DNA of 64,000 nt from Ochotona curzoniae (Eukaryota; Chordata; Mammalia; Lagomorpha; Ochotonidae), in assembly GCF_017591425.1 (NCBI RefSeq), contig NW_024466607.1, forward strand, positions 15,446,501-15,510,500, read 5' to 3'. Under the pieces are notes generated by a model. It was given only the letters and a program-made list of their open reading frames with translations, was not told the origin of the DNA and did no database searches. A program made the position numbers and the translations under genes. Shown in pieces: positions 15,068 to 27,944 of the stretch; position 1 is the stretch's first letter; each line of letters begins with the position of its first letter.

Positions 15068-15390
15068 GTTTTTAAGATTTATTTTTATTTTTATTGAAAA
15101 GTCAGATATACAGATAGGAGAGACAGAGAGGAAGATCTTCGTCTGATGATTCTTTCCCTAAGCGGCCGCAACGGCTGGAGCTGAGCCAATCTGAAGCCAG
15201 GAGCCTCATCCGGGTCTCCCACGCGGGTGCAGGGTCCCAAGACTTTGGGCCTTCCTTGACTGCTTTCCCAGGCCACAGACAGGGAGCTGGATGGGAAGTG
15301 GGGCTGCAAGGACTAGAACCGGCGCCCATATGGGATCCTGGCACGTGCAAGGCGAGGACCTTAACCACTTGCGCCATTGTGCTGGGCCCT
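15068..15390 (-). repeat. CSINE (-), young-type head
   Basis: Reversed head ACCACTTGCGCCATTGTGCTG and a well-kept tail (TTTTATTGAAAAGTCAGATA). Confidence 0.92.

Positions 15391-15667
15391 GTAACAGTAT
15401 TTCAAAGGAAGATTTTCTCAAGATAATATTCACCACAAACATCAGGTCCTCTTTTTACTAAAAAGGGAGTGAGAAAAACTTGTCAACCACAGACCCCAGC
15501 CCTCTCTACTGCCTCCTGAGCTCTGTACCAGAGAAGATGGAGTGAAGACCTGGACACAGGAGCTCAACTCATGCACTCATACTTCACTCATACTTCACAT
15601 AGGCATCTAACCTGGTGCCCTAACCACTAGGATACATGCCCACCAAGGTCCTTTAAAGATATATTCC

Positions 15668-16000
15668 AGGGCCCAGTGCAATGGCTCAGTGGCTAAATCC
15701 TTCCTTCCTTTGCAAGAGCTTGGATTCCATATGGGCACTGGTTCCAGTCCTGGACACTCCATTTCCCAACCAGCATCCTACTTGTGGCCTGAGAAAGCAG
15801 TGAAGGATGTCACAAAGCCTTGGGATCCCGCGTCTGCGTGAGACACACAGAAGCTCCAGGCTCCTGGCTTCAAATTGACTCAGTTCTGGCCACTATGGGG
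15901 AGTGAACCAGAAGATGGAAAATCTTTGTCTCTCCTCTCCATAATTCTGATCTGCCTTTCCAATAAAAAAATCGTAAATAATAATAACAACAACAATAATA
15668..16000 (+). repeat. CSINE (+) with AAT/AAC-rich tail
   Basis: GGGCCCAGTGCAATGGCTC head; the tail has expanded into AATAATAACAAC units up to about 16004. Confidence 0.85.

Positions 16001-16424
16001 ATAATGCTAGTAAATACTTCTGTCCATCCTTCATACCTTTTTTTCCCAGCTAGTCTCTCTTCTACCAGTTCCTTCATCAGGCCACATGGATTGATATCAA
16101 TTCTTATCTCTACATAATCACAAATTTTGTGGAGGAAGATAGTGGAAACACAACACAATTAAGTGCTTGAATAGAAGTCTTTTTCTCTGATATGGCAAAG
16201 AGCAAAACCAAGTATTTCTGCAGAGGACTTCAGAGAAAATGATGTCTGACTTGGCCACGGGGACAAGTCCCTTGAAAGAAATGAAGAGAGATAGCTCACC
16301 CCTGCCAGTTTCTGCCAGGCATAGCCTGAACTCATCCCCTACGATGAGGCCATAGCATCCGTATTCTTCATGGATCCTTGACCTCTCTCATGGATATTTT
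16401 GAATGTGTTTCTAACTCACTGCTG

Positions 16425-16710
16425 AGTCTGGCACTGTGAGGTAAGTTAAGATGTATTCTGTAGCAGGCATCTTACATGCTCAAGCACCAGATGCTCCATT
16501 TCTGATCTAGTTCCCTGAAAATGTTCCTGGGAAAGCAAGAGAAGATGGCCTAAGTACTTGGGGGACAGATGAATCTCCTGGCTTCTGGCTCTGGTTTGGC
16601 TCAGCCCTGGCTTCTGCGGTCACTTGGAGGTGGACCAGCAAATGGAAACCTCTCTCTGCCTCCACCTTTCCAAAAACAAACAAACAAACAAAAAAACCTT
16701 AAAATAACAG
16425..16710 (+). repeat. CSINE (+), old copy
   Basis: GAGTCTGGCACTGTGAGG head, CCTGGGAAAGCAAGAGAAGATGG body and an AAACAAACAAAC tail. Confidence 0.65.

Positions 16711-16724
16711 AGGGGTGGCTCAAC

Positions 16725-17020
16725 AACACTTTTTTAAAAAAAGACCTATTTTACTTGAAATTCAGACCAAAATGAAGATACAGAAAGAGAAGGTTTCCCA
16801 TCTGCTGGCTACAACAGCAAGACCTGGGCTGGTCCAAACCCAGGAGCTAGGAGCTTCTTCCGGGTCTCCCCTTGGGTGCAGGAGTCCATCCCTGCTGCTC
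16901 TCACAGGCCATTAGCAGGGAGCTGAATCATAAGTGGAGCAGCTAGGACATGAACCATAGCCCTTATGGAATTCCAGTGCTACTGAGGTTTAGCTTGCTAC
17001 ACGATCGTGCCAGACCCTCA
16725..17020 (-). repeat. CSINE (-), diverged
   Basis: TTTTAAAAAAAGACCTATTTTAC tail side and CGATCGTGCCAGACC head side. Confidence 0.65.

Positions 17021-17974
17021 GGAATACTTTCTAAGGTGAAAGAACAATTTAAAGAAATGACCAAGTAAGAAAAAGAATTTATAAAGAAAATGAAATTATG
17101 AGGCTGGAAAGATGGGTGAAGGTTAAGCTAGAGCACCAAGCTAGCAATCTGAATTCTATTCTAAGGAAGGGAAAGCAACTGAACTGCCATGATTTGATCT
17201 GTGGTTTCCAAAAAGGGTCTGGCAGCCACATCAAAGATGACTGGGAAGGAACTGACCAAGAAGGAGAAGAGCACAGACAGGGTCTAGCAGTGTCCAGGTG
17301 GAGACAGAGGCCTAACGGACACAATGATACAACCTATGGAGGGCTGTTCCAAAGCCCACACACATTTCCACCAATGACGTGAAAGACAGCACCAAGGTAA
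17401 ACTGTTAATCCAGGTAAAAATGCCATAGCATTGAGGTGTGTTAAATGGGGAGGGGCAGTGATGTAACTATGGTGACTCTCAGCAACAAGAGGTGGTCACA
17501 AAGAAGCCAGAGGCATTTGAAGAGGACAACTGGGAGCTATGGTGAGAAACAATGCTAACAACCCAGAAGGCAGCACTGCAAAGATAAGGTCCAGATGATG
17601 AGAGGCACCAAGAGTCCATCGGCTGGCCCATCAGGCGATTTCCAGTAATCATGTCCTTTCTCCTAGTTGCAAAAAGCGGCAGTTCGCAGTGGACTAAGGA
17701 AATGTGAGCACTGAGAGAGATGATGTAAAACGCTTTTTTAAGAAGTTAGGAAATACATGTTACAACACAGATGAGCCTTGAGCATTACATAAGTAGTCAA
17801 TGACGACAGTGAAAAAAAAAAACCAAAGCTTCTTAAATGAAATATTGCACAGTGCAAAGAGCCAACTTCAATGTTAGAGGTAATAAAAATGAGACAATTA
17901 TGTTTCCCCTTCTCTAACTACTCTGCTACAGATTCAGAATTAAGAGAAGCAAAAAAAATTTTTTTCTTTTCTTT
17021..17974. other. intronic stretch, no gene seen
   Basis: About 950 bases of RHOA intron 1 without a repeat I can name. 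Reading frames on both strands are short or have no recognisable product. Confidence 0.6.

Positions 17975-18285
17975 TTTTTTTTTAAACTGCAAAGGCATAT
18001 TTAAAGAGAAGCAGAGACAAAGACCTTCCATCCACCGGTTTAATTCCCAAATGGCCACAATGGCCAGAGCTGAGCCAATCTGAAACCAGGAGCCAGTAAC
18101 CTCTTCTGGTTCTCCCATGCAGGTGCAGGGTCCCAAGGCTTTGGGCCATCCTCGACTGCTTTCCCAGGCCACAAGCAGGGAGCTGGATGGTAAGCAGGGC
18201 TGCCGGGATTAGAACCAGTGCTCATATTGGATGTTCGTACTTGCAGGTGAAGGATTAGCCAAATGAACCATTGCACCAGTCCCAA
17975..18285 (-). repeat. CSINE (-)
   Basis: Reversed body TTTCCCAGGCCACAAGCAGG and reversed head CCATTGCACCAGTCCC. Confidence 0.85.

Positions 18286-18334
18286 AAATTAAATTTAAAA
18301 AGGGGAAAGGGAGCTGAGAATACATTAGAGGGTA

Positions 18335-18640
18335 ATGGATTTATTTTTATTGGACACTCAGATACACAGAGAGGAGGACAGAGAGGAAGATCTTCTGTAC
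18401 GATTCACTCCTTAACCATTCGCAAAAGCTGGAGATGAGGCAATCTGAAACCAGGAGCTTCTTTTGGGTCTCCGACATGGTTGCAGGGTCCCAAAGTTCTG
18501 GGACATTCTTGACTGCTTTCCCAGGCTACAAGCAGGGAGCTAAATGGGAAGCGGAGCAGTTGGGATTAGAACCAGCGCCCGTGAGATCCCCTCACGTGCA
18601 AGGCAAGGGCTTTAGCTACTAGGTTATCACACTGGGCGCA
18335..18640 (-). repeat. CSINE (-)
   Basis: TTTATTTTTATTGGACACTCAG tail side and TTATCACACTGGGCGC head side. Confidence 0.85.

Positions 18641-18959
18641 AAGGGGTAATGGATTTTTTTAAAGAAAAGATTTAACCTGTCCCCGCCCTCCTCCCCATTA
18701 CATTAGATAGGCAGAGACCAATAAGGAAAGCTTAGGACAGACAGGAAACGGTCAGCTTGGACTCACATATACCTTACTAGGTGGGACACAAAGATCAGTA
18801 TTCTTCACTAAGGTACTGAGGATTGCTTTACACCCCTCCTAAAATTGTTCTGTGCCTTAATTGTTAACATATGCCTTGTCAGATTTATAAGCCTGTTTGG
18901 ACTATCCTAAAATTAGCCAAGTTCAGTAAAAATCATGCTTCAATACTGTAAGATGCTAA

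Positions 18960-19440
18960 ATACAAAAATGAAAATAAACACGAGACAGCTGAATAGTACC
19001 CTATAACCATTTAAAGGTGTATAGCAGCCGGTTATGTATAAATTAAAATTGAAATGTCAATGAAGTAGTCACAGGATTCTCCAACATACTGGTCATTCAA
19101 AACCATGACAATTAACTTTCTAATGTTGTAAACTGTTGTTGATGTTATGTTGTGACTTTTCATTGGAGGGGATGATATTTTGCCAGCTATACATTCAGAC
19201 CAGGGATGGTCTCCCAAGGAAACTGTTGAACTTATCTGGACAATAAGAGGCTGGACTCTATGCATGGTACATGCTTGCAATGAAGGAATCATGACTGGAT
19301 ATGAACTGTACTACTGCCACAATGTGGAGGAATCCAACATGGGGAGGGGGGAGGGCATGGGGAGGGAGTAGGGGAAATCCCAGAACCTATGAAACTGTGT
19401 CATAAAATGAAATTATTAAAAAAAATTATTAAATGAAATT
18960..19440 (+). mobile_element. LINE-1 3' end with G-rich tract
   Basis: Ends with a G-rich polypurine stretch (19339-19372), then CCTATGAAACTGTGTCATAA, AATGAAATTATTAAAA and an A-rich tail. 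This arrangement is typical of lagomorph L1 3'UTRs. It differs from the family at positions 1-540; the 5' boundary is uncertain. Confidence 0.7.

Positions 19441-19459
19441 ACTTTAAAAAAAAAAAAGA

Positions 19460-19712
19460 TTTATTGGGCCCGGCTCTAGTCCTGGCATCCCCACTTTCCA
19501 TCCAGCTCACTGCTTGTGGCCTCGGAAAGCAGTAGAGGATGGTCCAAACCTTGGGATCCTGCACCTGCAAGGGAGACCCAGAAGCTCCTGGCTCCTGGCT
19601 TTGGATCAGTTGAGTTCCAGCCCTTTTGGCCACTTGGAGAGTGAATCAGCAGATGGAAGATCTTCTGTCTCTCATCTCTATAAATCTGACTTTGCAATAA
19701 AAAGACATACAT
19460..19712 (+). repeat. CSINE (+) with deleted head
   Basis: GGGCCCGGCTCTAGTCCTGGC jumps directly from the first bases to the box-B region, so about 70 bases of the tRNA-like head are missing. Confidence 0.8.

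Positions 19713-19734
19713 AAATATATGACTACTATCTTCT

Positions 19735-19790
19735 TTTTTTTAAAGATTTGTTTTTATTATTATTTTTTTATTGGAAAGGCGGATATACTA
19735..19790 (-). repeat. CSINE (-) tail fragment
   Basis: TTTAAAGATTTGTTTTTATT through TTGGAAAGGCGGATATAC; only the 3' end of an element. Confidence 0.7.

Positions 19791-19814
19791 TCTTCTTTTT
19801 ACAAATCAAAGTAT

Positions 19815-20045
19815 CAGGGTACTGCCGTGACATAGTATGCCAAGCTTCAATATGGGCTCCAATTAGAGTTCTGGTTGTTTTCACTTCCAATCAAGCTCCC
19901 TACTTATGGTCTGGGAAAGCAGCAGAGGATGGCCCAGGGCTTTGGGATCCTATACCCACATGGGAGACCTGGAAGAAGCTCCTGGCTCCTGATGGGCTCA
20001 GCTCTGGCTGTTGCAGCAGTTTCAGGAGTAAATCAGCACTCGTAG
19815..20045 (+). repeat. CSINE (+), tail lost
   Basis: GGGTACTGCCGTGACATAGTA head and GGTCTGGGAAAGCAGCAGAGG body. 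Confidence 0.7.

Positions 20046-20697
20046 CACTGAGCAGATACGTATGTGCACTGACTGAGCTAAGGTTAAAATATCTAGTCTT
20101 TATAAGCTAGTAGATTAAATGTGTTGATACATAAGAGTTAGTGCTCTGACTTTTTAAATGAAACTTTCAAAATCTCAAATTGCTAAGAATAGACACCAGT
20201 TTTCAAATTTACTTCCTTTAAGATACTTCCCTTCTCTGAAATGGCCTTTAGTTTCATTATTCAAATAGGAAGCTATTTCTTTCCAAACAAGATCTGCAAG
20301 TCTGGAATAACCTACTGCACATAAAACTCCACAGTCCCTACATTCATTTATGAATATCAAACAAAAACACAGGGCATGGTGGAGTGACACTTAATGTCTT
20401 ATCACCTTAGAGATGGAAAAAGGCCTTGTGAAGAAAACTTTGATATATTTTAGAGCTATTTTCTGCCAAAATGAACAGATTCACTGTGAAGGATCAAAAA
20501 TGTTATTAATGTTTAAGTACTAAAAATTAAAAGAAATTTTTTTTCCAAATTGGAACAGAATCAAGGTTACCTAAATAAAATTGGAGCAAAATCAAGGTTA
20601 CCTGAATACAATAGTGTTTTTCATATAACAAGTTTTCCCAGTCTAATAACTTTTTTCCTATAGCATTTCTTTGTTTTATTGTAGCAAAAGACAAAAG
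20046..20697. other. intronic stretch, no gene seen
   Basis: AT-rich intron sequence. A direct repeat of about 20 bases (around ATCAAGGTTACCTRAATA) occurs at about 20560 and 20591. No gene is recognisable. Confidence 0.6.

Positions 20698-20990
20698 AGC
20701 CAGTGCCATGACTGTGGGGTTAAGCCACCATGTGACACTGGCTACCCGACCCATATAGGCACAAGTTCATGTTCCAGCTCCTTCACTTCTAATCCAGCTC
20801 CATGCTAATGGACTAGGAAAAGCAGCAGCAAGCCCCCTGCCACAACATGGGGATGAAGCTCCTGGGTCAACCTGGCCCCAGATGTTGAGGTGTTTGGGAA
20901 GTGAAGATTTCTCTCTCTGTCTCTCCCTTTCCTCCCCAACCTCCCTTAGTGTAACTCCGAATTTCAAATAGAAAGAGAGAGAGAGAGAGT
20698..20990 (+). repeat. CSINE (+), diverged, GA-rich end
   Basis: AGCCAGTGCCATGACTGTGG head; ends in a short GA repeat (20970-20989). 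Confidence 0.65.

Positions 20991-20999
20991 ACGCAGGCA

Positions 21000-21325
21000 G
21001 GCCTGGTGCAGCAGCCTAGTGGTGAGGTCCTTGCCTTGCATGCACCGGGAACCCATGTGTGCCCCAGTTCTAATTCCAGCTGTCCTGCTTCCCATCAGCT
21101 CCCTCCTTGTGGCCTGGGAAAGTGGGGTTGAGGATTGCCCAAAATCTTGGAACCCTGTGACTAAGTGGAAGACCCAGAGGAGGTTCCTGGCTCTGAATTG
21201 GCTCACCTCCACCGTTGCAGCCACTTAGGGAGTGAAACAGCGGACAAAGATCTTCCTCTCTGTCTCTCCTCCTCTTTGTGTATCTAACTTTCCAGTAAAA
21301 ATAAATAATTCTTTAAAGAGAGAGG
21000..21325 (+). repeat. CSINE (+)
   Basis: GGCCTGGTGCAGCAGCCTAG head and TTTCCAGTAAAAATAAATAA tail. Confidence 0.88.

Positions 21326-21469
21326 GCCTAGGAGTTGTAACCTCTGTCACTGAGTCTCCCCTTATAATAATCGTAATTTACTGTCCCTGGAAGATGTAAT
21401 TACATGGAAACTCCTATGAAACCCACAGATTCTGGATGGGTCCTGCAGACAAACAAGCTCCCTTGCTCA

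Positions 21470-21710
21470 CTCCCTCTTTTGTGAAAGGCAAAGAGAGAAA
21501 GACAAAGATCTTCCATCTGCTTCTTCTTTTCCTAATTGCCACAATACCCAAAAATCAGGAACTAAATTCAAATCTCTATGTGGGTGCAGGGACCACCCTC
21601 TCCCCAAGTGTACATCAACAGGAAGCTAAAAGAGAAGTGGAGCTGGGATTTGAACTCGGGCAGCATGATATGGGTTGCAGGTGTTCCAAATTGCATCCTA
21701 AGGTAAGTAA
21470..21710 (-). repeat. CSINE (-), old copy
   Basis: TTTTGTGAAAGGCAAAGAGAG tail side and AAGTGGAGCTGGGATTTGAAC body; the head is lost. Confidence 0.55.

Positions 21711-21824
21711 TCAATGAAAGTTCCCACCTGATAGGTGTCTCAAGAGACCTCCAATTGATTCTGATCCACCTTCACTCAACCAGCAAAACACTGTCATCAG
21801 CTTGATCACTTATCACATACTTAG

Positions 21825-22095
21825 GTCATTTGGATACAGGTTCCCAGCCCAGAATCCACTTTTGATCCACTCCCCTGCTAACACATCTGGCAGAGTAATG
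21901 TAAAAAAGACTCCTGACTCAAGCTTCCTGCAGATACTTCCTGTAAGATAGTGGTAACAGCTCGAGTAATTTACTTCCTGTCTCTCATGCAGAAAACCTTA
22001 ATCGAGTTACTGGCTTTAGTGCAGCCAAGTCCTAGTCATTTCTGGCATTTGGAGAGGGAACGAGAAAATAAAAGCAAATGCTCTCTTTCAAACAA
21825..22095 (+). repeat. CSINE (+), very old copy
   Basis: CTTTTGATCCACTCCCCTGCTAA and GCATTTGGAGAGGGAACGAG are weak CSINE matches ending in TTTCAAACAAGTAATCC. Confidence 0.4.

Positions 22096-22118
22096 GTAAT
22101 CCAAAAAATTATTTTATC

Positions 22119-22400
22119 GGGGCCCAGTGTGATAGTTAACAGCCTACTTCTCCACCTGCAAGTGCTGGAACCCCATATGGGTGCCAATTCATGTTCAGGA
22201 TGCTCCATTTTCCATTCAGTTCCCCACTATTGGCCTGGGAAAGCAGTGGAGGTTGTCCCAGAGCCTTGGGATCCTGCACCCATGTGGGAAACCCGGAGGA
22301 AGCTCCCGAATCCTGGCTTTGGGACTGTCTTAGCTTTGGCTATTGTGGCCACTTGGGGGAGTGAATCAGAACATGCAAGATCTCCCTTTACTTGGTCTTT

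Positions 22401-22432
<32 letters not shown>
22119..22432 (+). repeat. CSINE (+) with 30-base A tail
   Basis: GGGGCCCAGTGTGATAGTT head and GGCCTGGGAAAGCAGTGGAGG body, with a long A run at 22401-22431. Confidence 0.88.

Positions 22433-22433
<1 letters not shown>

Positions 22434-23101
22434 TGAGAGCGAAAGAGAAATAAACAATACCAGCTGATATTTGTCATGGTGAATTAAAAGAAAGTAGGCT
22501 CTAGAAAGGTATCATTGGAGATGCGACATGTTCTATGATTAAGAGCAGGACTGACAAAAACAAACTCCACAACCTAAATTAGCTGAATAATTTTGATATC
22601 ATGTTTACAATCTATACATTTTCTTAAACATAAAGCAAAAATGCCTTTCTGCACTATGTTTAGCTTATTTTGGCATAAAGGAAACCATTAGTGATGTCTG
22701 AACTAATGCTACTAGGTTATAACAAATGTAATATAAAGACATTTATTAGCCAAATGTTAGTTATCAATAGGCAAAATACAACTGAGCTGCCAAGAAACAA
22801 AAATAGAAATAATTTAACTGAATAACTGTTTCTTACTCTGGATAAAGATCTTCCAATATTTTGGAAAGATAATGAACAAATTTTCATGCAGATAAAATAA
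22901 TCATGGCTTTAGAAATTACTAATTCAGCACACTTAAGATAATTATAATTTACTATCATAATTCTTCAAAGGGCTAATTTGCAAAAGAAACTTACAACAAG
23001 CTTGCTGTCACTTTACAAATACCCTGAAATAAAACCTGCAGCACAGCTTTGGTAATAGTAATTTTTGCTTTTTAATACATTCTTTTAAGATTCAATGTTA
23101 G

Positions 23102-23439
23102 GGGCCCGGCGCAGTGGCGCAAGTGGTTAAAGGTCCTCGCCTTGCACGCCCGGGATCCCATATGGGCACCGGTTCTAATCCCGGCAGCCCCACTTCCCTT
23201 CCAGCTCCCTGCCTGTGGCCTGGGAAAGCAGTCGAGGACAGCCCAAAGCTTTGGGAACCTGCACCCTGTGGGAGACCCGGAAGAGGCTCCTGGCTTCGGA
23301 TTGGCATAGTATCGGCCCGTTGCGCTCACTTGGGGAGTGAATCATCGGACGGAAGATCTTCCTCTCTGTCTCTCCTCTCTGTATATCCGCCTTTCCAATG
23401 AAAAAATAATAAAAAAATAAATCTTTAAAAAAAAAAAAA
23102..23439 (+). repeat. full-length young CSINE with target-site duplication
   Basis: Flanked by a perfect 15-base duplication, AAGATTCAATGTTAG, at 23087-23101 and 23440-23454. 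The head GGCGCAAGTGGTTAAAGG and box B GGTTCTAATCC are intact, as is the ATAGTATCGGCCCGTTGCG diagnostic segment. Confidence 0.95.

Positions 23440-23535
23440 AAGATTCAATGTTAGAAATTTGGAAAGCAAATAGCAAATGGATGCTTCACGATAAATTAGG
23501 ATGACAAAACAAACCACTTTCTATTAAGTAACAGT

Positions 23536-23860
23536 AGGGCCTAGAGCAGTAGCCTAGTGATTCAAGTCCTTGCCTTGCATGGGCCAGGATCCCACATGGG
23601 CGCTGGTTCTAATTCCAGCTGCGCTACTTCCCATTCAGCTCCCTGCCTGTGGCCTGGAAAAGCAGAAGAGGATGGCCCAAAGCTTTGGGACCCTGCACCT
23701 GTGTGGGAAACCTGGAAGAAGCTCCTGGCTCCAGACTGGCTCAACTCCAGATGCTGCGGCTGCCTGGATAGTGAATCATCGAATGGAAGATCTTTGTCTC
23801 TCCTCGTCTTTATATATCTGACTTTGCAATAAAAATAAATCTTTTTTTTTAATGTGTGAA
23536..23860 (+). repeat. CSINE (+)
   Basis: GGGCCTAGAGCAGTAGCC head and GACTTTGCAATAAAAATAAA tail. 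Confidence 0.9.

Positions 23861-23874
23861 ATAAATCTTTTCAA

Positions 23875-24180
23875 AAATTCTTTTTAATTGAAAGCCAAAG
23901 CTACATCGACAGAAGAAACAGATTTTCCACCCACTGTTTCACAACCCAGAGGACTCAGTAGCCAGAGCTGGGCTAATCCAAAGCCAATAGCCTCCTCTCA
24001 GCATCTCATGTGGGTGTAGAGCCCAAGGATTTGGGCCATCTTCTCCAATGTTCCCAGGCCATTAGCAAGGAGCTGGATCATAAGCAGAGCAGTTGGGACT
24101 CAAAACTGGTGCTCATATGGGATGGGAGCACCATAAGCTTACTACATGGTAAGTGTAATCTACTATGCCACCAGCAGCCC
23875..24180 (-). repeat. CSINE (-), diverged
   Basis: ATTGAAAGCCAAAGCTACATCG tail side and ACTATGCCACCAGCAGCCCC head side. Confidence 0.65.

Positions 24181-24684
24181 CTCTCACCTTCGTTCTAATG
24201 ATTTACTGGGAAACAAACTGGCCACAATAGAGATGCCAATGTTTCAAGCAGCAACTTTACACACTATGCCACAGGCCAGCTCCACATTTTTATTGCTTTA
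24301 CTTATCACACACTCTAACTTTCCTTCCTGCCAACTACATTAATGTATGAATCTTATTTAGGATTAGATAGGAAACACAGGCATAAGTACCTAACTCAGGT
24401 GCTCAAACAACAAACCTACTGACAAAATTTTTTTCCAGAAACAACAAGAGGTTATACAAACTAATTCCTAGTAGAATTTATAAATGAAAAGGGCTATAAG
24501 AGCAGTGGTGTACCATCCTAGTAAAGTTTTTATGTAACACTTTATTCTAGTAGTTCAAATACTCACCCTCAAAGAATAATACAAACTCCATATATAATAA
24601 AGTTCAAAAATCTCTAACAAGAAGTACTAAAATTCACATCCTCCCTGTGAATTCATGTGCTCTAATTATTTTATATATATATAT

Positions 24685-24950
24685 AAATTTTAAAGCAGAG
24701 ACAGATCCTCTATACACTTGTTCACTGCCAGAATGTCCTTAACAACCACGTTGAAGCCAGAAGTCTAGGACACAACTTGCATTTTCCATGTGGATAGCAA
24801 GGACACAACTCTGAGCCATTTCCTGCTTCCTCCCAACATGCACCTCAGCAGGAAGCTGGAACTGGAAGCAGAGTCACAACTTGAACCCAGTCTAACACAA
24901 AACACAGGTGTCTGAAGTGGCATCTCTACCTGTTGGCTAGAAGCTCACCT
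24685..24950 (-). repeat. CSINE (-), very old copy
   Basis: Weak matches such as AGCAGGAAGCTGGAACTGGAAG with no clear head. Confidence 0.4.

Positions 24951-25017
24951 GCTCTTACTTTCGACAAGTCTAATGGCCAGCAAATGAGTTTACAACTACT
25001 TAGACAAATTAATGATT

Positions 25018-25335
25018 GAAGGCCAGCAGGGAGTGAAATCATTGCCTTGATTCCAGCATCTCAAGCTGGAAATGCTGGTTTGAATCCTGACTGCTCCACT
25101 TGCAACCCAGCTCCCTGATGATGTGCCTGGGAAAAACAGTCAATCGATGATGACCCAAGTACCTGAGCCCCTGCTAACCTCATGGGAGACCCACAAGGAG
25201 TTCTAGGTTCTCCTGGCTTCAGCCAGCAGCAACTTCAGCCCTTGTGGCCATGTGGACAGAGCTCTAGCAGAAGGAAAAAAACCTCTCTTCCCTCTCATTT
25301 TACTTCTCAAATAAATAAATCTTTACAAAAGAAAA
25018..25335 (+). repeat. CSINE (+), old copy
   Basis: GAAGGCCAGCAGGGAGTGAAA head and CTTCTCAAATAAATAAATC tail. 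Confidence 0.65.

Positions 25336-26028
25336 AGGAAACTGCATGCTTGGATGAGAAGTGATGCAGCAAGAACTCAGACAGAAAACGCTGAGAATCA
25401 GGTTCAGAGATGTAAAATGGGTTTGGAGGGGATAATAAGTCAGGGTAGAGTTCAAAATCAGGGAAACAAGACCCTAAGGGCAAGAGAAACACCTTCAAGC
25501 ATTACAGAGTCACTTAAAGACACAGAAAAAGACATCGCCAGAAGGAAAAAATGCTTTACACCTTAGAGAGCAAGTTTCAATTACAAGAAACACGGTAATA
25601 TTATTTCAATGATTAATGGAAGCAATTTTCCGATAGGAACCCCCCCTCCAACTGAACTACAAATGAACTCCACAAAAGCTCAAATTCATGCCTTCTACCA
25701 CATCCTCCTAAGGTATCAGAAACACCATAAAACTGAAAATAAAGTCAAGATACATAAATTTTTCAACTCATCCTAAAAGGACCAAACCAACAACAACTTT
25801 TGTGCAAACCATAAACCTAGCTGAAAAATAAGTTAAACTCGTAAATTTCTTCTTTACACCTTTCCATTCCACTATTTTCTTCATTGAAGGAAATAAATGC
25901 ATATCTAAAGAATACACACTGCTTTATTAAGACAGAGGAAGGAAATATCCACGACAGCACCTTCAATTTCATAGAAAAAATACAGCAAAAGGGCAAGCAA
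26001 TGGAAACGGTGGTTAAGACGCCAACTTT
25336..26028. other. intronic stretch, no gene seen
   Basis: Purine-rich, unique-looking sequence. A 70-codon plus-strand frame (25354-25566) lacks any recognisable product. Confidence 0.55.

Positions 26029-26345
26029 GGGCCTGGCACTATAGCGTAGCGGTTAAAATCCTCACCTTGAACACACCGGGATCCCATATGGGCGCTGGTT
26101 CTAATCCTGGCAGCTCTACTTCCCATCCAGCTCCCTACCTGTGGCCTGGGAAAGCAGTCAAGGATGGCCCAAAGCCTTGGGACCCTGCAACCCCCCAACA
26201 CTCCCCTCCCCCATGGAAGACCCAGAAGAAGTTCCTGGATCCTGGCTTCGGATTGGCTCAGCTCCAACTATTACAGTCACTTGGGGAGTAAACCATCAGA
26301 TGGAAGATCTTCCTCTCTGCATATCCACCTTTCCAATAATAAGAC
26029..26345 (+). repeat. CSINE (+)
   Basis: GGGCCTGGCACTATAGCGTAG head, with a C-rich insertion near 26189-26213 inside the body. 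Confidence 0.88.

Positions 26346-26605
26346 ACCACCTGAAATGTCCACATCCCATTCTGGAATCTCTGGTTTGAGTCCTGGCTTT
26401 CCTTCTGATGCAGCTTCCTAATATATTCCTGGGAGGCAACAGATGATGGTTCAATTAATTGGATCCCTGCTGCCATGGGGGAACTGAAACGAGTTCCAGC
26501 CTCTGTGCTTCAGCGTGGCTCAGCCCCAGCAGTTGTGGGCATGCAGGGAACAAACCAGTAAGTGGTGAATATCTTTGTCTTTTTGTCATTTAAATAAATA
26601 AAATG
26346..26605 (+). repeat. CSINE (+), old 5'-truncated copy
   Basis: CCTGGGAGGCAACAGATGATGG body and GTCATTTAAATAAATAAAATG tail. Confidence 0.55.

Positions 26606-26739
26606 ATGAGAAAAATTTATTGAGGAAGAAAATTTTTTTAAATCCATTTTTTAGTAACACATTTTTCATAAACTTTTTAAAGATATTTCATATGTATGGA
26701 TTTAAAAAACCTTTCTGTAATAAAAGCAACTTTTATTTA

Positions 26740-26915
26740 TTTTATCTTTTTTGAAAAGCAGAGAGAAACAGAGAAACAGCTTCAGAGTTCCCATTTGCTA
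26801 GTTTAATCCTCAAATGCCTGCCAACAGCCAGGGTTGGGCAGATTGTCATCCAGGTCTCCTGAATGGATGACAGGGACCTAAGTACATGAACCACCAGCTA
26901 CTGCCCCCCAGGTGT
26740..26915 (-). repeat. CSINE (-), old partial copy
   Basis: TTTTGAAAAGCAGAGAGAAAC tail side, then a weak body. Confidence 0.45.

Positions 26916-27944
26916 GTGTCAGGAGGCAATGCCCTGAGTGCACAACAGGAGTACAGGATATATACAGGAATCCCAAGATGCATTGCAATTGTCACACCAG
27001 ATTCCCACTCGGTTTAACTAATTCCACTTCCACCAACTTTGTCAAGTATCCTCAGAGCTTTTCCGAACTTATTAAAGCAGTAATCTATTCATTTTAAACG
27101 TGCATTTCTTTATACTATATTATGTATTCTCGTATATTTAAGCTCTGTAAACTGTTTCTCTATTTCTCCCGGCTTTTCAAAAGATAAAATAAAGCTATGC
27201 CAATTTCACCTACACCTAAAATTGCACTTACACAAAGCAAATACCATTAAAATTTAGGAAATGAAGCTGGAAACATTAAGGCATTTATTTCGTTTATGGA
27301 CTTCTATAGAAAATTCCTGGCAAAAGTGTCTGAACTCCATCTGCCCATCTGTCCATAATGAACTTGAGCCTGGTGCTGTCATTATATAGCCATCCTGACC
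27401 AAGCAGTTGCCAAGGGCTGATATCAGTCCAACAGCATTCCCTTCTGCAATAATAAGGGTCCTTGGAGAGCAAGAGGAGCAGGCCCAAGGCCCAGAGACAT
27501 AGAACCAATATAAATGTCTAATACAAAGTCAAGTTCTTTCTCTGGGTAGAGAAAAGAAAAGAACACTTTCCAAAGAGACATATCTTCAGGTTTCCTAACA
27601 GCATCAAATCACCCACTCTAAAATCTAAATACTCCAGAATCAGGTTAACCCTGTGCAGCCTAGCTACCCACTTACCCTGTCCCTAAGACAATGCTTACCT
27701 ACAGGACTAACAGGCAAGACTGAAAGCATGAGGCAGCCTGGGCACAAACAATTCCAGGAGGGCTTACTATTCCTTTCAAGGCACTACAACTAGTTTGAGA
27801 AAGCACGTCTGGAGTATGTGGTGTCCAGCACATTAAACCACTGCTTGGGACACTTGAATTACTTGTCATAGTACTAGTTAAAGTCCCAGACACCTTGTTT
27901 CAGATCCAGTTTCCTGCTAATGCTCATGGAAAAGGAGTAGAGAG

Noticed and set aside
23102..23180. tRNA gene, suggested by A-box and B-box-like motifs (GGTTCTAATCC)
   Set aside because: The motifs belong to the tRNA-derived CSINE head. 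No cloverleaf with proper acceptor pairing follows.
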